From: Amycolatopsis bullii | GTDB lineage: Bacteria; Actinomycetota; Actinomycetes; Mycobacteriales; Pseudonocardiaceae | NCBI RefSeq assembly: GCF_014654205.1 | Contig: NZ_BNAW01000027.1 | Coordinates: 55,431 to 119,430, forward strand | Direction: 5' to 3' | Length of the DNA stretch: 64,000 nucleotides | Part shown: one piece after another, positions 25,474-33,623 of the stretch | How positions within the stretch are numbered: position 1 is the stretch's first letter | Layout: each line of letters opens with the position of its first letter | Notes under the pieces: generated by a model | The model's input: only the letters and a program-made list of their open reading frames with translations | Told to the model about the DNA's origin: nothing | Databases searched by the model: none | Made by a program: the position numbers and the translations under genes

Positions 25474-25966
25474 GCTGACTTCGGGACGGCGGCTGGACCA
25501 GCCCCGCGGCCAGAACCGGTTCAGGCTGAACATCGACCCGGACACGTTCGGCAGGCTGTCCGAGCGGCTGGCCCGGTTCCTCGGCACCGGGAAGTACCTG
25601 TTCTGGCAGACCCTGATCGTCATCGTGTGGATCGTGCTGAACATCACGGCGGTGTCGCTGCAGTGGGACCCGTACCCGTTCATCCTGCTCAACCTGGCGT
25701 TTTCGACGCAGGCGGCGTACGCGGCGCCGTTGATCCTGCTGGCGCAGAACCGGCAGGACGACCGCGACCGCGTCTCCCTGGAGGAGGACCGCAACCGCGC
25801 GGCGCAGACGAAGGCGGACACGGAATACCTGGCCAGGGAGCTGGCGGCGCTGCGGCTGGCGATCGGCGAAGTGGCCACGCGCGACTACCTCCGCACCGAG
25901 CTGGACCGGCTCCGGGAGGACCTGTCCATCCAGCCCAGGAAGTCCCGCACTCCTACCGGCTCGTAA
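25466..25966 (+). CDS. DUF1003 membrane protein
   Basis: A 166-aa protein of the DUF1003 family. Two membrane helices (LFWQTLIVIVWIVLNITAVSLQW and PFILLNLAFSTQAAYAAPLILLAQNRQDDRDR) match the family core, followed by a charged helical tail. It overlaps the 3' end of the MgtE-N/CBS gene by 8 bp and ends one base before Mrp. The function is unknown; partnership with the cytosolic CBS protein is suggested by the conserved pairing. Confidence 0.87.
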   Translation: MPELTSGRRLDQPRGQNRFRLNIDPDTFGRLSERLARFLGTGKYLFWQTLIVIVWIVLNITAVSLQWDPYPFILLNLAFSTQAAYAAPLILLAQNRQDDRDRVSLEEDRNRAAQTKADTEYLARELAALRLAIGEVATRDYLRTELDRLREDLSIQPRKSRTPTGS

Positions 25967-25967
25967 C

Positions 25968-27122
25968 ATGGACTGGGTGACCAGTACGCAGCAGCTCCCC
26001 AGCGTCGACGATGTCCGCAGCGCGCTGAAGAGCGTGCAAGACCCCGAGATCCGGAAACCCATCACGGACCTGGGGATGGTCAAGGACGTGGTCGTCGGTG
26101 ACGACGGCGTCGTCACGGTCGGGATCTACCTGACGGTGGCGGGCTGCCCCCTGAAGGCGACGCTGACCAACGACACCCGCGACGCCGTTTCGAAGCTCCC
26201 GGGCGTCGTGGACGTTCGCGTGGAGCTGGACGTCATGAGTGACGAGCAGCGCTCCGAGCTGCGGAAGTCCCTGCGCGGCGACGCGGCCGAGCCGGTGATC
26301 CCGTTCGCGCAGCCGGGCTCGATGACCCGGGTGTACTGCGTGGCCTCGGGCAAGGGTGGCGTCGGCAAGTCGTCGGTGACGGTCAACCTGGCGGCGGCGA
26401 TGGCCGCGCGCGGGTTGTCGGTCGGTGTCGTGGACGCGGACATCTACGGCCACTCGATCCCCCGCATGCTGGGCGCGCGCGAGAAGCCGACCAAGGTCGA
26501 CACGATGATCATGCCGCCGCAGTCCCACGGCGTGAAGGTGATCTCGATCGGCATGTTCACCCCGGGCAACACGCCGGTGGTGTGGCGCGGCCCGATGCTG
26601 CACCGGGCGTTGCAGCAGTTCCTGGCGGACGTGTTCTGGGGCGACCTGGACATCCTCCTGCTGGACCTGCCGCCGGGCACCGGCGACATCGCGATCTCGG
26701 TGGCCCAGCTGATCCCGAACGCCGAGATCCTGGTGGTGACCACCCCCCAGCAGGCGGCGGCCGAGGTGGCCGAGCGGGCGGGGGCGATCGCGCTGCAGAC
26801 GCGTCAGCGCGTGGCCGGCGTCATCGAGAACATGTCGTGGCTGGAGCAGCCGGACGGCTCCCGCCTGGAGCTGTTCGGCTCGGGCGGCGGCCAGGCGGTG
26901 GCTTCGTCGCTGTCGAAGTCGATCGGCTCGGAGGTGCCGCTGCTCGGGCAGGTCCCGATGGACCCGCGGATGGTCTCGCAGGGTGACGCCGGCGAGCCGT
27001 TGGTCCTGGCGGCGCCGGAGGCCCCGGCGTCGGTCGTCCTGCAGGAAGCGGCCAAGAAGCTGACGGTCCGGGCCCGTGGGCTGGCCGGGATGATGCTGAA
27101 CGTCACCCCGGCCGGCCGCTGA
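25968..27122 (+). CDS. mrp: Mrp/NBP35-family iron-sulfur carrier ATPase
   Basis: A 384-aa P-loop ATPase. The N-terminal MIP18/DUF59 domain (VQDPEIRKPITDLGMVKDV, VAGCPLKATLTND) is followed by the ParA-like nucleotide-binding domain with the deviant Walker A GKGGVGKSS near residue 127, VGVVDADIYGHSIPRMLG, and DILLLDLPPGTGD. The CxxC metal motif found in many Mrp proteins is not apparent. It is predicted to carry Fe-S clusters to apoproteins. Starts at ATG 25968 or GTG 25977 are both possible. Confidence 0.9.
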   Translation: MDWVTSTQQLPSVDDVRSALKSVQDPEIRKPITDLGMVKDVVVGDDGVVTVGIYLTVAGCPLKATLTNDTRDAVSKLPGVVDVRVELDVMSDEQRSELRKSLRGDAAEPVIPFAQPGSMTRVYCVASGKGGVGKSSVTVNLAAAMAARGLSVGVVDADIYGHSIPRMLGAREKPTKVDTMIMPPQSHGVKVISIGMFTPGNTPVVWRGPMLHRALQQFLADVFWGDLDILLLDLPPGTGDIAISVAQLIPNAEILVVTTPQQAAAEVAERAGAIALQTRQRVAGVIENMSWLEQPDGSRLELFGSGGGQAVASSLSKSIGSEVPLLGQVPMDPRMVSQGDAGEPLVLAAPEAPASVVLQEAAKKLTVRARGLAGMMLNVTPAGR

Positions 27123-27128
27123 GCGGTC

Positions 27129-28181
27129 CTAGGAGCAGCGCCAGACGTAGGCGGTCGAGTGCCGCGTGGCGGAGTCGTAGCGGTAGCCGCCCGCGGAGCC
27201 GTCGTCGCCGACGACGACCGGCAGGTCGGCCTTGAGGTCGCCGAACTTCGCGACGAAGGTGCCCCGGTCCCAGAGGCCGTAGCCGGTGCCCGCCAGGTCG
27301 TTGCCGCCGTTCGCCTCGTCGAGCCGGCCGGTGATCAGGCCGCTCGCGTTGACCGAGAACTGCGGGTTGCCGTTGGACAGGTTGTAGCTGGAGTTCGGCA
27401 GGATGTGGGCGGCGTGCTGCTGGTCCCAGTAGACGCCGACGCTCTTGCCGTTGTAGACGCCGTAGCCAACGACGTGGCCGTTCTTGATGGCGTCGGGCCA
27501 GGCGTACTTCAGGCCGGGCAGGGTGCCGAGCCGGGTCAGCGTGCCGTTGCGCCAGATTTCGGAACTGGTCAGCAGGATCGAGCCATCGCTGTCGACGGCG
27601 ACCGGGCCGATGCCGGAAGAGGGTGCCCCGGTCAGCAGCGTCACGGCGTCCGGCCGGTCGGCGGCCCACCGGACGGCGATCACCCCGGACCCGTCCTGCT
27701 TCCGCACGACGCCGATGACGTCCCCGGAGTCGGTGATCCCGACGGCGGCGGAGCGCGTGTAGCCGGCGGGCAGCTGGCTCGACGTCGGGAAGGGCAGCTG
27801 CACGAGTGTCCCGCCGGAGCTCTTGAAGGCCTTCTCGATGACGACCCCGGCGATGGAGCGGAAGGCGGTCCCGGCGACGGCGCCGGAACGGTTCTCGGCG
27901 GTGACCCCGGCCCCGTTGGTCCCGGCGGTCCCGAGGTCGGTGTAGGTCCCGTTCCGCCAGCCGGCGGCCCGGACGGTATCGCCGAGCCGGTCGGTGGGAA
28001 GGGCCCAGCCGGCGAAGTTGCCCCGCCCATCGGTGGCGGTCACCTTGGCACTGACGTTGCCACCAGCACCCAGCGCAGTGGAGGTCCAGCTACAGGCGGC
28101 GGTTGTGGCGGCTTCGGCGGTTTGGCTCGGTGCCAGCAGGGCCAGGGTGAGCAGGGCGCAGCCCAGCGATCTGAGTTTCAC
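27129..28181 (-). CDS. Secreted repeat protein (HAF/beta-propeller-like)
   Basis: A 350-aa exported protein. The signal peptide (KLRSLGCALLTLALLAPSQTAEA) is cleaved near residue 25. The mature part consists of short repeats of the type DLGTAGTNGAGVTAENRSG, GAPSSGIGPVAVDSDG, LGTLPGLKYAWPDAIKNGHVVG, which resemble HAF repeats and suggest a beta-propeller. A cysteine pair near each end (AACSW, VWRCS) may form a disulfide. The function is unknown. It is convergent with mrp. Confidence 0.68.
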   Translation of the reverse strand: MKLRSLGCALLTLALLAPSQTAEAATTAACSWTSTALGAGGNVSAKVTATDGRGNFAGWALPTDRLGDTVRAAGWRNGTYTDLGTAGTNGAGVTAENRSGAVAGTAFRSIAGVVIEKAFKSSGGTLVQLPFPTSSQLPAGYTRSAAVGITDSGDVIGVVRKQDGSGVIAVRWAADRPDAVTLLTGAPSSGIGPVAVDSDGSILLTSSEIWRNGTLTRLGTLPGLKYAWPDAIKNGHVVGYGVYNGKSVGVYWDQQHAAHILPNSSYNLSNGNPQFSVNASGLITGRLDEANGGNDLAGTGYGLWDRGTFVAKFGDLKADLPVVVGDDGSAGGYRYDSATRHSTAYVWRCS

Positions 28182-28334
28182 GGTTCTCCCCCTTCGACTG
28201 CGGACGGCGGACAGCCGCCCCCGGGTCGACCGTAGGGAGGAAGCGATCAGCTGGGCGGGGTTGGTGAGCGGGGACTAGGGAAACCTCCGGAAACGGACAT
28301 CCGAGCACCGCGAGCAGCGCCCGTCCCGAAAGCA

Positions 28335-28450
28335 GCCCCCGTCTCCCTGGGGGCCGTGCCCATGTTCCGTCTATCGGCACCGGCCGACAAAACCCGCCGG
28401 AAAGCCGCTCCCCCGGGCAGCTGTCCACATCACCGCCGCGTTGTGGATCG
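28335..28450 (-). repeat. Intergenic repeat copy A (short form)
   Basis: Read on the minus strand, two 9-mers facing each other (CGATCCACA at 28450-28442 and TGTGGACAG at 28429-28421, 21-nt offset) are followed by a 59-bp core (28393-28335) containing GTTTTGTCGG and CCGATAGAC and ending GGGGGC. It shares the core with copies B-E. It begins inside the end of the GNAT gene and supplies its last codons and stop. The remaining 28182-28334 stretch shows nothing else I can name. Confidence 0.7.
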
Positions 28451-28879
28451 CCGGTAGCTGTAGTGGAGGAAGCCCTCGTGGACCTTGCCCACCTTGTCGT
28501 ACAGCGCGCGGGCCGGGGCGTCCTCCAGCGTGTTCCAGTACAGGCTGGGAAATCCCTGCTCCTCCGCGTCGCGCGCGACCCACTCGATCATCGCCGTCGC
28601 CACGCCCTGCCGCCGGACTTCGCCGTCCACGAACAGGTCCGCGAGGTAGCACTTTCCCGCGTACCAGATGCTCGCGTGGAGCAGGTAGTGCGCCGTGCCG
28701 ATCATGCGGCCGTCCAGCCGGGCGGCGATTCCGCGGATCCGGTCGTCGTCGAGGAGGCGCCGCCACGTCCGCTCGTACGCGTCGTCGGGGCGCTCGACCG
28801 CGAAGTACGCGTCCTTGCCGCGGGCCAGTTCCTCCCAGCGGGTGCGGTCGGACTCGGTGAGAAACCCGATGTCGACTAT
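28430..28879 (-). CDS. GNAT-family acetyltransferase lacking a canonical start
   Basis: A 149-codon frame encoding a GNAT domain: GRMIGTAHYLLHAS, YLADLFVDGEVRRQGVATAMIEWV (acetyl-CoA loop RRQGVA), SLYWNTLEDAPARALYDKVG. The conserved region extends upstream of the first in-frame ATG (28705) into VDIGFLTESDRTRWEELARGK, but no ATG, GTG or TTG occurs before it. The best candidate is ATA at 28879, overlapping the tatB stop as ATAG, analogous to the usual ATGA coupling; a CTG at about 28822 is the other option. The C-terminal RRSTTRR and the stop are encoded by repeat copy A. Confidence 0.65.
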   Translation of the reverse strand: MVDIGFLTESDRTRWEELARGKDAYFAVERPDDAYERTWRRLLDDDRIRGIAARLDGRMIGTAHYLLHASIWYAGKCYLADLFVDGEVRRQGVATAMIEWVARDAEEQGFPSLYWNTLEDAPARALYDKVGKVHEGFLHYSYRRSTTRR

Positions 28880-29289
28880 GTCGCGTCCGGGTCGATCGGC
28901 GGGCGCTCGCCCGGCTTGAGCGGCTCCGGCGCGGACTGGGTCTGGCCGGCCAGGTAGCCGTTGGTCCCGTTCGACGGGGTGCTGCTGCCGTTCGTGATGC
29001 CCTTCAGGCCGAGCGGGTCGGCGTCACCGTCGAACAGGTGCTGCGTCACCACGCGTTTCGGGTCGAAGTTCCGCAGTCCGCGGAGGTCTTCCAGCGGTTT
29101 GCGCAGCTGGTCGAACTCGGGGCCCATCTCCTCGCGGAGCTGTTCACGCGCGCCGGTCGCGAAGTCGCGGACCTTCTTTACGCTCTTCGCGAGCCAGGAC
29201 GCCGCCTCGGGCAGCCGTTCCGGGCCGAGGATGAACAGACCGGCGATGATGAGGACGAGGATCTCCCCCCATCCGACACTGTCGAACAC
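28876..29289 (-). CDS. tatB: Twin-arginine translocase subunit TatB
   Basis: A 137-aa protein with the TatA/B N-terminal membrane helix (GWGEILVLIIAGLFILGPERLP), the amphipathic helix (AASWLAKSVKKVRDFATGAREQLREEM) and a Pro-rich cytoplasmic tail. The Glu in the helix start (GE) and the length favour TatB over TatA. It lies downstream of htrA on the same strand, as in mycobacteria (Rv1223-Rv1224). With TatA and TatC, encoded elsewhere, it exports folded proteins. Confidence 0.9.
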   Translation of the reverse strand: MFDSVGWGEILVLIIAGLFILGPERLPEAASWLAKSVKKVRDFATGAREQLREEMGPEFDQLRKPLEDLRGLRNFDPKRVVTQHLFDGDADPLGLKGITNGSSTPSNGTNGYLAGQTQSAPEPLKPGERPPIDPDAT

Positions 29290-29366
29290 CCGTCTACCTC
29301 CACTCGGAACCTACCCGCCCAGGGTACCCGCCCCCCGCCGCGCTCCGGCAGGCCGAAAGCGGGAAC

Positions 29367-30881
29367 TCAGTCGGAAGCCAGGGTTACGTCCACGACGAAG
29401 CTCGCGCCGTCGCGCGCCAGCGACACCGGGACCACTTCGCCGACGTCGTGCGCGCGGACCGCGACCGTCAGTTCCGCCGAGTCGCGGACGAGCCGGTTGC
29501 CGATCTTCGTGATCACGTCGCCCTCCTTGATGCCCGCGTTCGCGGCCGGGCCGCCGGGCGCGACGTTCTTCACCTGGGCACCCATCGTCGACGAGCCGGC
29601 GACCGTCGACGACGCGTTGATGCCGATGTCGGCGTGCTGGACCTTGCCGTCCTTGATCAGCGCCTTGGCGATCTTGATCGCGTAGTCGCTCGGGATGGCG
29701 AAGCCGATGCCGATGCTGCCGCCGTCCGCGCCCGCCGACCGGATCGACGAGTTGATCCCGACCAGCGCGCCGGTGGAGTCGACGAGCGCGCCGCCCGAGT
29801 TGCCGTGGTTGATCGCGGCGTCGGTCTGGATGGCCTCGTAGGTGACCGGCGGGGCGCCGTTGTCGCCGCCCGCGGTGATCGGCCGGTTCAGCGCGCTGAC
29901 GATGCCGGCGGTCACCGAGTTCTGCAGCGCCAGCGGCGAGCCGATCGCCATCACGGTGTCGCCGACCTGCAGGTCCGCCGACTTGCCGACCTGCAGCACG
30001 GTCGGGTTGGTGACGTTGACCTTCACGACGGCGAGGTCGGTCTTCTGGTCGGCGCCGACGAGCTTGGCCTCGGTGCGGGTGCCGTCGATGAAGACGGAGG
30101 TGATCTTGACGCCCGGGTCCGCGGCGGCGGAGGCGATGACGTGTTCGTTGGTGAGGATGTAGCCCTGCGGGTCGATCATGACGCCGGAGCCCTGCTCGCC
30201 CGATTCGGCGCCGGGCTTGAACACCTCGAGCGAAACGACGGCGGGCGCGACGCGCTTGGCGATTTCGGCGACGGACCCCGCGGGGCGTTCCTTGCCGGCC
30301 TCGGCTTCGGCGATGGTGGCGGAGCCGGTGAGCTCGTTACCGGTGTCGCCGACCCACCAGCCGACGAAGCCGCCGGCGGCGCCGACGAGCAGCGCGACGA
30401 CGCCGAGCAGGACGAGCGCCTTCGGCTGCACGCGCCGTCCGAAGAGCACCTCGGGCAGGCTGAGCAGCGCGCCGGGCGGCCGTTTGGCGGGCTTTTCTTC
30501 GTCTTCGGCGGGCACGGCGGGCCCGGCGAGCACCGCGGCGGCCCCGGGATCACGCCACGGGTCACGGGTGCCGGTCCACAGGGGCGGTTCGACCTCCGGC
30601 GCGTCACCGGTGGCTTCCCGAGGCCGTTCGAGCAGCACCCCTTCAGCCCCGGGCGGCCGCCGGAACGCCTCGGCGAGCGACTCGGGCGCGGGCGGGGCGA
30701 GGCTGACGCCGTTGGTCTTCTGCGGGGAGTAGAGCTTGTCGAACGCACCATCGACCCCCTGCGGCCTGCCGAACACGGCGGCCTGCGCCGGATCGACGGC
30801 CGGCCGCGCGAGCGGCCGCGGGCCCAGCCGGTCGGCTTCGCGCGCGTCGGGCTGCTCGGGATTCACGTTCGGCTCGGTCAT
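29367..30881 (-). CDS. htrA: Membrane-anchored HtrA/DegP-like serine protease
   Basis: A 504-aa envelope protease. A long Pro-rich cytoplasmic region (1-150) precedes one membrane helix (ALVLLGVVALLVGAAGGFVGWWVG). The trypsin-like domain has the triad in LTNEHVIA (His), TDLAVVKV (Asp) and GNSGGALVD (Ser), and a C-terminal PDZ domain covers about residues 410-500 (VAPGGPAANAGIKEGDVITKIGN). It degrades or senses misfolded envelope proteins and probably processes RseA. ATG 30884 is an alternative start; GGGGA precedes both. It belongs to the sigE-rseA-htrA-tatB locus. Confidence 0.9.
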   Translation of the reverse strand: MTEPNVNPEQPDAREADRLGPRPLARPAVDPAQAAVFGRPQGVDGAFDKLYSPQKTNGVSLAPPAPESLAEAFRRPPGAEGVLLERPREATGDAPEVEPPLWTGTRDPWRDPGAAAVLAGPAVPAEDEEKPAKRPPGALLSLPEVLFGRRVQPKALVLLGVVALLVGAAGGFVGWWVGDTGNELTGSATIAEAEAGKERPAGSVAEIAKRVAPAVVSLEVFKPGAESGEQGSGVMIDPQGYILTNEHVIASAAADPGVKITSVFIDGTRTEAKLVGADQKTDLAVVKVNVTNPTVLQVGKSADLQVGDTVMAIGSPLALQNSVTAGIVSALNRPITAGGDNGAPPVTYEAIQTDAAINHGNSGGALVDSTGALVGINSSIRSAGADGGSIGIGFAIPSDYAIKIAKALIKDGKVQHADIGINASSTVAGSSTMGAQVKNVAPGGPAANAGIKEGDVITKIGNRLVRDSAELTVAVRAHDVGEVVPVSLARDGASFVVDVTLASD

Positions 30882-30983
30882 CATTCCCCGGTGCAGAAGA
30901 TCAGGTGGCTGGGCGTGACGATACCCAAGCCCGGTGCTCCGAGTCTGCCGGTCCACGGGTGAAGTGGCTGTTTCTTGAGCCGC

Positions 30984-31388
30984 TTGTCCACAAGCTGGGG
31001 CGGGTGTGGACAAAACGGCCCTGCGGCGCCTTGAACGGCGGTTTTGTCGCCCACCGCCGATAGACTGGACTTGGGGACGCCCCCCGGAGAGGGTGGGGGA
31101 GTTTCCGGGCGGGCTGTGTCCCCCCTCAGGTGCCCCACCCGGCGTGGACGGGACGCTGACGCCCAAACCCGCACCCCACCCAGACCTCCCCACCACCCCG
31201 ATCCGAAGCCACAACACTGCCGACCGTAGTCACAATTGCGGCTTCGGGGTGGTGGGCACCCGAGCTGCCAGTCGGCCGAGGCGACCTGACACCACCCAGG
31301 TCGGCCGTCCATTCGGGAAGGCGCCCGCTCGCCAGCCTCCGGCTTCCGTCATGGAACACCGCAACAGCGACCGACCTCGCCGGACCCC
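30984..31388 (+). repeat. Intergenic repeat copy B (long form)
   Basis: Two perfect actinobacterial DnaA-box 9-mers face each other: TTGTCCACA (30984-30992) and TGTGGACAA (31005-31013). The core at 31041-31100 contains TAGACTGGAC and a GC hairpin. A right-hand stem-loop has arms 31189-31210 and 31240-31256 (CCCACCACCCCG plus AAGCC). A distal part ending CCGCAACAGCGACCGAC (to about 31375) is shared with copy D. It fills most of the gap between htrA and rseA and contains no convincing gene. Confidence 0.75.
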
Positions 31389-31481
31389 TGCCGGAGAGTT
31401 TCCGGCGGCGTCAGCCGTTCGAGAGCAGCCCGCGGGCGCGAGAGCCAAGGTGGTCCCGGCTCACCCGACCCAGCACACACC

Positions 31482-31515
31482 GAAGGCCGCCGCGAACAGA
31501 TTCGCAGCGGCCTTC
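31482..31515 (-). terminator. Intrinsic terminator after rseA
   Basis: GAAGGCCGC (31482-31490) and GCGGCCTTC (31507-31515) are perfect arms. An inner CGAA/TTCG pairing extends the stem almost continuously to a tiny loop. It lies 10 nt after the rseA stop on the minus strand and should end the sigE-rseA transcript before htrA, implying that htrA has its own promoter. Confidence 0.75.
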
Positions 31516-31524
31516 AAAGTCCAC

Positions 31525-32178
31525 TCAGCGGATGCCCGCCGGAACCGCCACCGGTGTCGTGCTCGCCGGTGTCGAGGCCGGGGCCGCCGGTTGCTGGGGC
31601 ACCGCCATCTGGGCCGGCAGGAGGTTCGCCGGCTGCGGCGCGCCGCCGCCCGTCTCAGGTGCGCCGTCTCCATCCGCCGACGTGCCCACCAGGGCCAGTG
31701 CGCTCAGCACCAGGCCCGACACCACCACGCCCGCTCCCTGCGCGGCGCGGCGCTTGAACCGGCCGCCGCCGAGGACGTTCGGGGACTGGCCCAGCGGGGC
31801 CGATGATCCCAACGGCGCCACACCACCCAGGACGCCCGAATCACGCAGGCCCGCGACCCGGTCGGGGCGCTGGACCGCGACCAACTGGCCGTCCGCCGTG
31901 ATCGCCAGGTTGTCCGGCGTGCTCGGCAGCTCCGTGTGCTGCGGGATCGACTGCAGGCTCGCCAGGAACCCGGCCGACATCGACGGCGCCCCCGCGCGGC
32001 GGATCGCCTCGACCGTCTGACGCTGCGCGCGCACCTCCGCCGCGCACGCGGTGCAGCGGGTGATGTGCGACGCCGCTCGGTCGCGGGCGCCGTGAGACAG
32101 CTCGCCGTCGACGAACGCCACCACGACGTCCGGCAGCAGGTGCGACTCGGGAAGTGCCCAGCCTCGCGGTGCGGTCAT
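31525..32178 (-). CDS. rseA: Anti-sigma factor RseA (zinc-binding, ZAS type)
   Basis: A 217-aa protein. The N-terminal ZAS domain has the motif H-x3-C-x2-C in HITRCTACAAE (about residues 38-48), a middle linker, one membrane segment (GAGVVVSGLVLSALALVG) and an Ala/Pro-rich C-terminus. It binds and inhibits SigE. Its ATG overlaps the sigE stop (ATGA at 32175-32178), giving stoichiometric coupling. The mycobacterial RseA is released by phosphorylation and Clp proteolysis; that pathway is not visible here. Confidence 0.88.
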   Translation of the reverse strand: MTAPRGWALPESHLLPDVVVAFVDGELSHGARDRAASHITRCTACAAEVRAQRQTVEAIRRAGAPSMSAGFLASLQSIPQHTELPSTPDNLAITADGQLVAVQRPDRVAGLRDSGVLGGVAPLGSSAPLGQSPNVLGGGRFKRRAAQGAGVVVSGLVLSALALVGTSADGDGAPETGGGAPQPANLLPAQMAVPQQPAAPASTPASTTPVAVPAGIR

Positions 32179-32786
32179 ACCGTCACCTTCGCAGACTGCG
32201 GTGCGTGAGCGCGACGACGCTCCAGCGACGCGCGCAGCGCTTGACGCCCACGGTGGATGCGGCTGCGGACGGTGCCCAGCTTGACACCCAACGTGGCGCC
32301 GATCTCCTCGTACGACAGCCCTTCGACGTCGCACAGCACCACGGCGGCGCGGAACTCCGGGGGCAGCTCGTCGAGCGCCGCCTGCAGGTCCGGGTCCAGG
32401 TGGGTGTCCGAGTAGACCTGCTCGGGGCTCGGGTCGTCGCCCACGATGCGGTCGGTGTCCTCGGGGAGGCCTTCCATCCGCACGCGCGAGCGGCGGCGGG
32501 CCATGTCCAGGAACAGGTTGGTGGTGATCCGGTGCAGCCAGCCCTCGAACGTACCGGGCTTGTAGGACGCCAGCGAGCGGAACACCCGGATGAAGGTCTC
32601 CTGCGTGAGGTCCTCGGCGTCGTGGGTGTTGCCGGTCAGGCGGTAGGCGAGCCGGTAGACCCGGTCGCCGTGTTCGCGGACGACCTCGTCCCAGGACGGC
32701 GGCGTCCAGGCCGCTTCGTCCAGGGTCACGGGCTGGGCCCCGGCGTCGGCAACGGCGTTCTGCATCGCGGGAGCAGGCACCTCCAT
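32175..32786 (-). CDS. sigE: ECF sigma factor SigE
   Basis: A 203-aa envelope-stress sigma factor. Region 2 is VVREHGDRVYRLAYRLTGNTHDAEDLTQETFIRVFRSL and region 4 is LPPEFRAAVVLCDVEGLSYEEIGATLGVKLGTVRSRIHRGRQALR. I chose the ATG at 32786 because AGGAG lies 8 nt upstream. The GTG at 32810 would sit about at the transcription start predicted from the ECF promoter at 32811-32839. It is coupled to rseA and is divergent from an O-methyltransferase, as in mycobacteria. Confidence 0.92.
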   Translation of the reverse strand: MEVPAPAMQNAVADAGAQPVTLDEAAWTPPSWDEVVREHGDRVYRLAYRLTGNTHDAEDLTQETFIRVFRSLASYKPGTFEGWLHRITTNLFLDMARRRSRVRMEGLPEDTDRIVGDDPSPEQVYSDTHLDPDLQAALDELPPEFRAAVVLCDVEGLSYEEIGATLGVKLGTVRSRIHRGRQALRASLERRRAHAPQSAKVTV

Positions 32787-32810
32787 CAGCGTTTCTCCTG
32801 TCTGCTCCAC

Positions 32811-32839
32811 CCAACGCGGGCCCTCGTCACGGTGTTCCC
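32811..32839 (-). promoter_or_regulatory. SigE-type ECF promoter of sigE
   Basis: On the minus strand, GGGAAC (32839-32834) and CGTTGG (32816-32811) are separated by 17 nt. This fits the GGAAC-N16/17-CGTT consensus of SigE-like ECF sigma factors. It places the transcription start near 32805, just before the AGGAG and ATG of sigE, so autoregulation is likely. Confidence 0.6.
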
Positions 32840-32976
32840 GTGTGTTCGGATTTCAGTCTCTCCGGACTCCTTATGGTTCTAGTGAGACTGGACTGAGAGC
32901 AGGCTGAGAACTTCTTCCGGGGTGCTTACCAGGGAGCCTGCGCGGATTTATCGACAACCAACGCTAACCTCCGTGC

Positions 32977-33621
32977 GTGAACACGCCCACCCCTGCGGCC
33001 GCACCGGCCGATTCCGGGTTCGTCGACGGGTACCTGCCCGACGACGAGGTGCTGTCTTCGGCGCGGGCACGGGCCGAAGACCTGGGCTGCACCCCGCTCA
33101 GCGCGGGTGCGGGCGCGACGCTGCGTTTCCTGGCCGCGACGCTGTGCGCGAAGGCCGTCGTCGAGGTCGGCACCGGCGCGGGGGTGAGCGGGCTCAGCCT
33201 GCTGCGCGGCATGGCCCCCGACGGCGTGCTGACGTCGATCGACGTGGAGCCGGAGTACCAGCGGGCGGCGCGGGCCACGTTCCGCGAAGCCGGCTTCGCG
33301 CCGGGCCGCACGCGGCTGATCATCGGCCGCGCGCTGGACGTGCTGCAGCGCCTCACGCCGGGTGGCTACGACCTGGTGTTCGTCGATTCCGCGCACATCG
33401 AGTACCCGGGATGCTACGAGCTGGGCGTGTCGCTGCTGCGGCGCGGCGGGATCATCGCGTTCCACAACGTGCTGGCCGGCGGCCGGGTGATCGACCCGGC
33501 CCACCGGGATCCGGAGACGATGGCCCTGCGCGAGGTGGCGCGGGCCTTCCGGGAGGACGAACGCCTGGTCCCGGCGCTGCTGCCGGTGGGTGGCGGACTG
33601 CTGGTCGGGGCCGCTACCTGA
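32977..33621 (+). CDS. Class I SAM-dependent O-methyltransferase
   Basis: A 214-aa protein of the methyltransferase_3 family (catechol/caffeoyl-CoA O-methyltransferase-like). SAM-binding motif I is KAVVEVGTGAGVSGLSLLRGM near residue 60, LTSIDVEPEYQRAARATF follows, and the metal-binding Asp is in YDLVFVDSAHIEYP. The start is the GTG at 32977. It is divergent from sigE, matching Rv1220c in mycobacteria. Repeat copy C starts 2 nt after its stop. The substrate is unknown. Confidence 0.87.
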   Translation: MNTPTPAAAPADSGFVDGYLPDDEVLSSARARAEDLGCTPLSAGAGATLRFLAATLCAKAVVEVGTGAGVSGLSLLRGMAPDGVLTSIDVEPEYQRAARATFREAGFAPGRTRLIIGRALDVLQRLTPGGYDLVFVDSAHIEYPGCYELGVSLLRRGGIIAFHNVLAGGRVIDPAHRDPETMALREVARAFREDERLVPALLPVGGGLLVGAAT

Positions 33622-33623
33622 CG

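Noticed and set aside
30984..31013. Chromosomal replication origin or DnaA cluster
   Set aside because: There are only two boxes per copy and no dnaA, dnaN or AT-rich unwinding region nearby. CTGTCCACA-like words also occur inside genes (about 4707 and 23534), so single boxes are not informative.
31044..31229. Small ORF across repeat copy B (61 codons)
   Set aside because: It is Pro/Arg-rich, its frame is not kept in copies C and D, and it coincides with the hairpin core.
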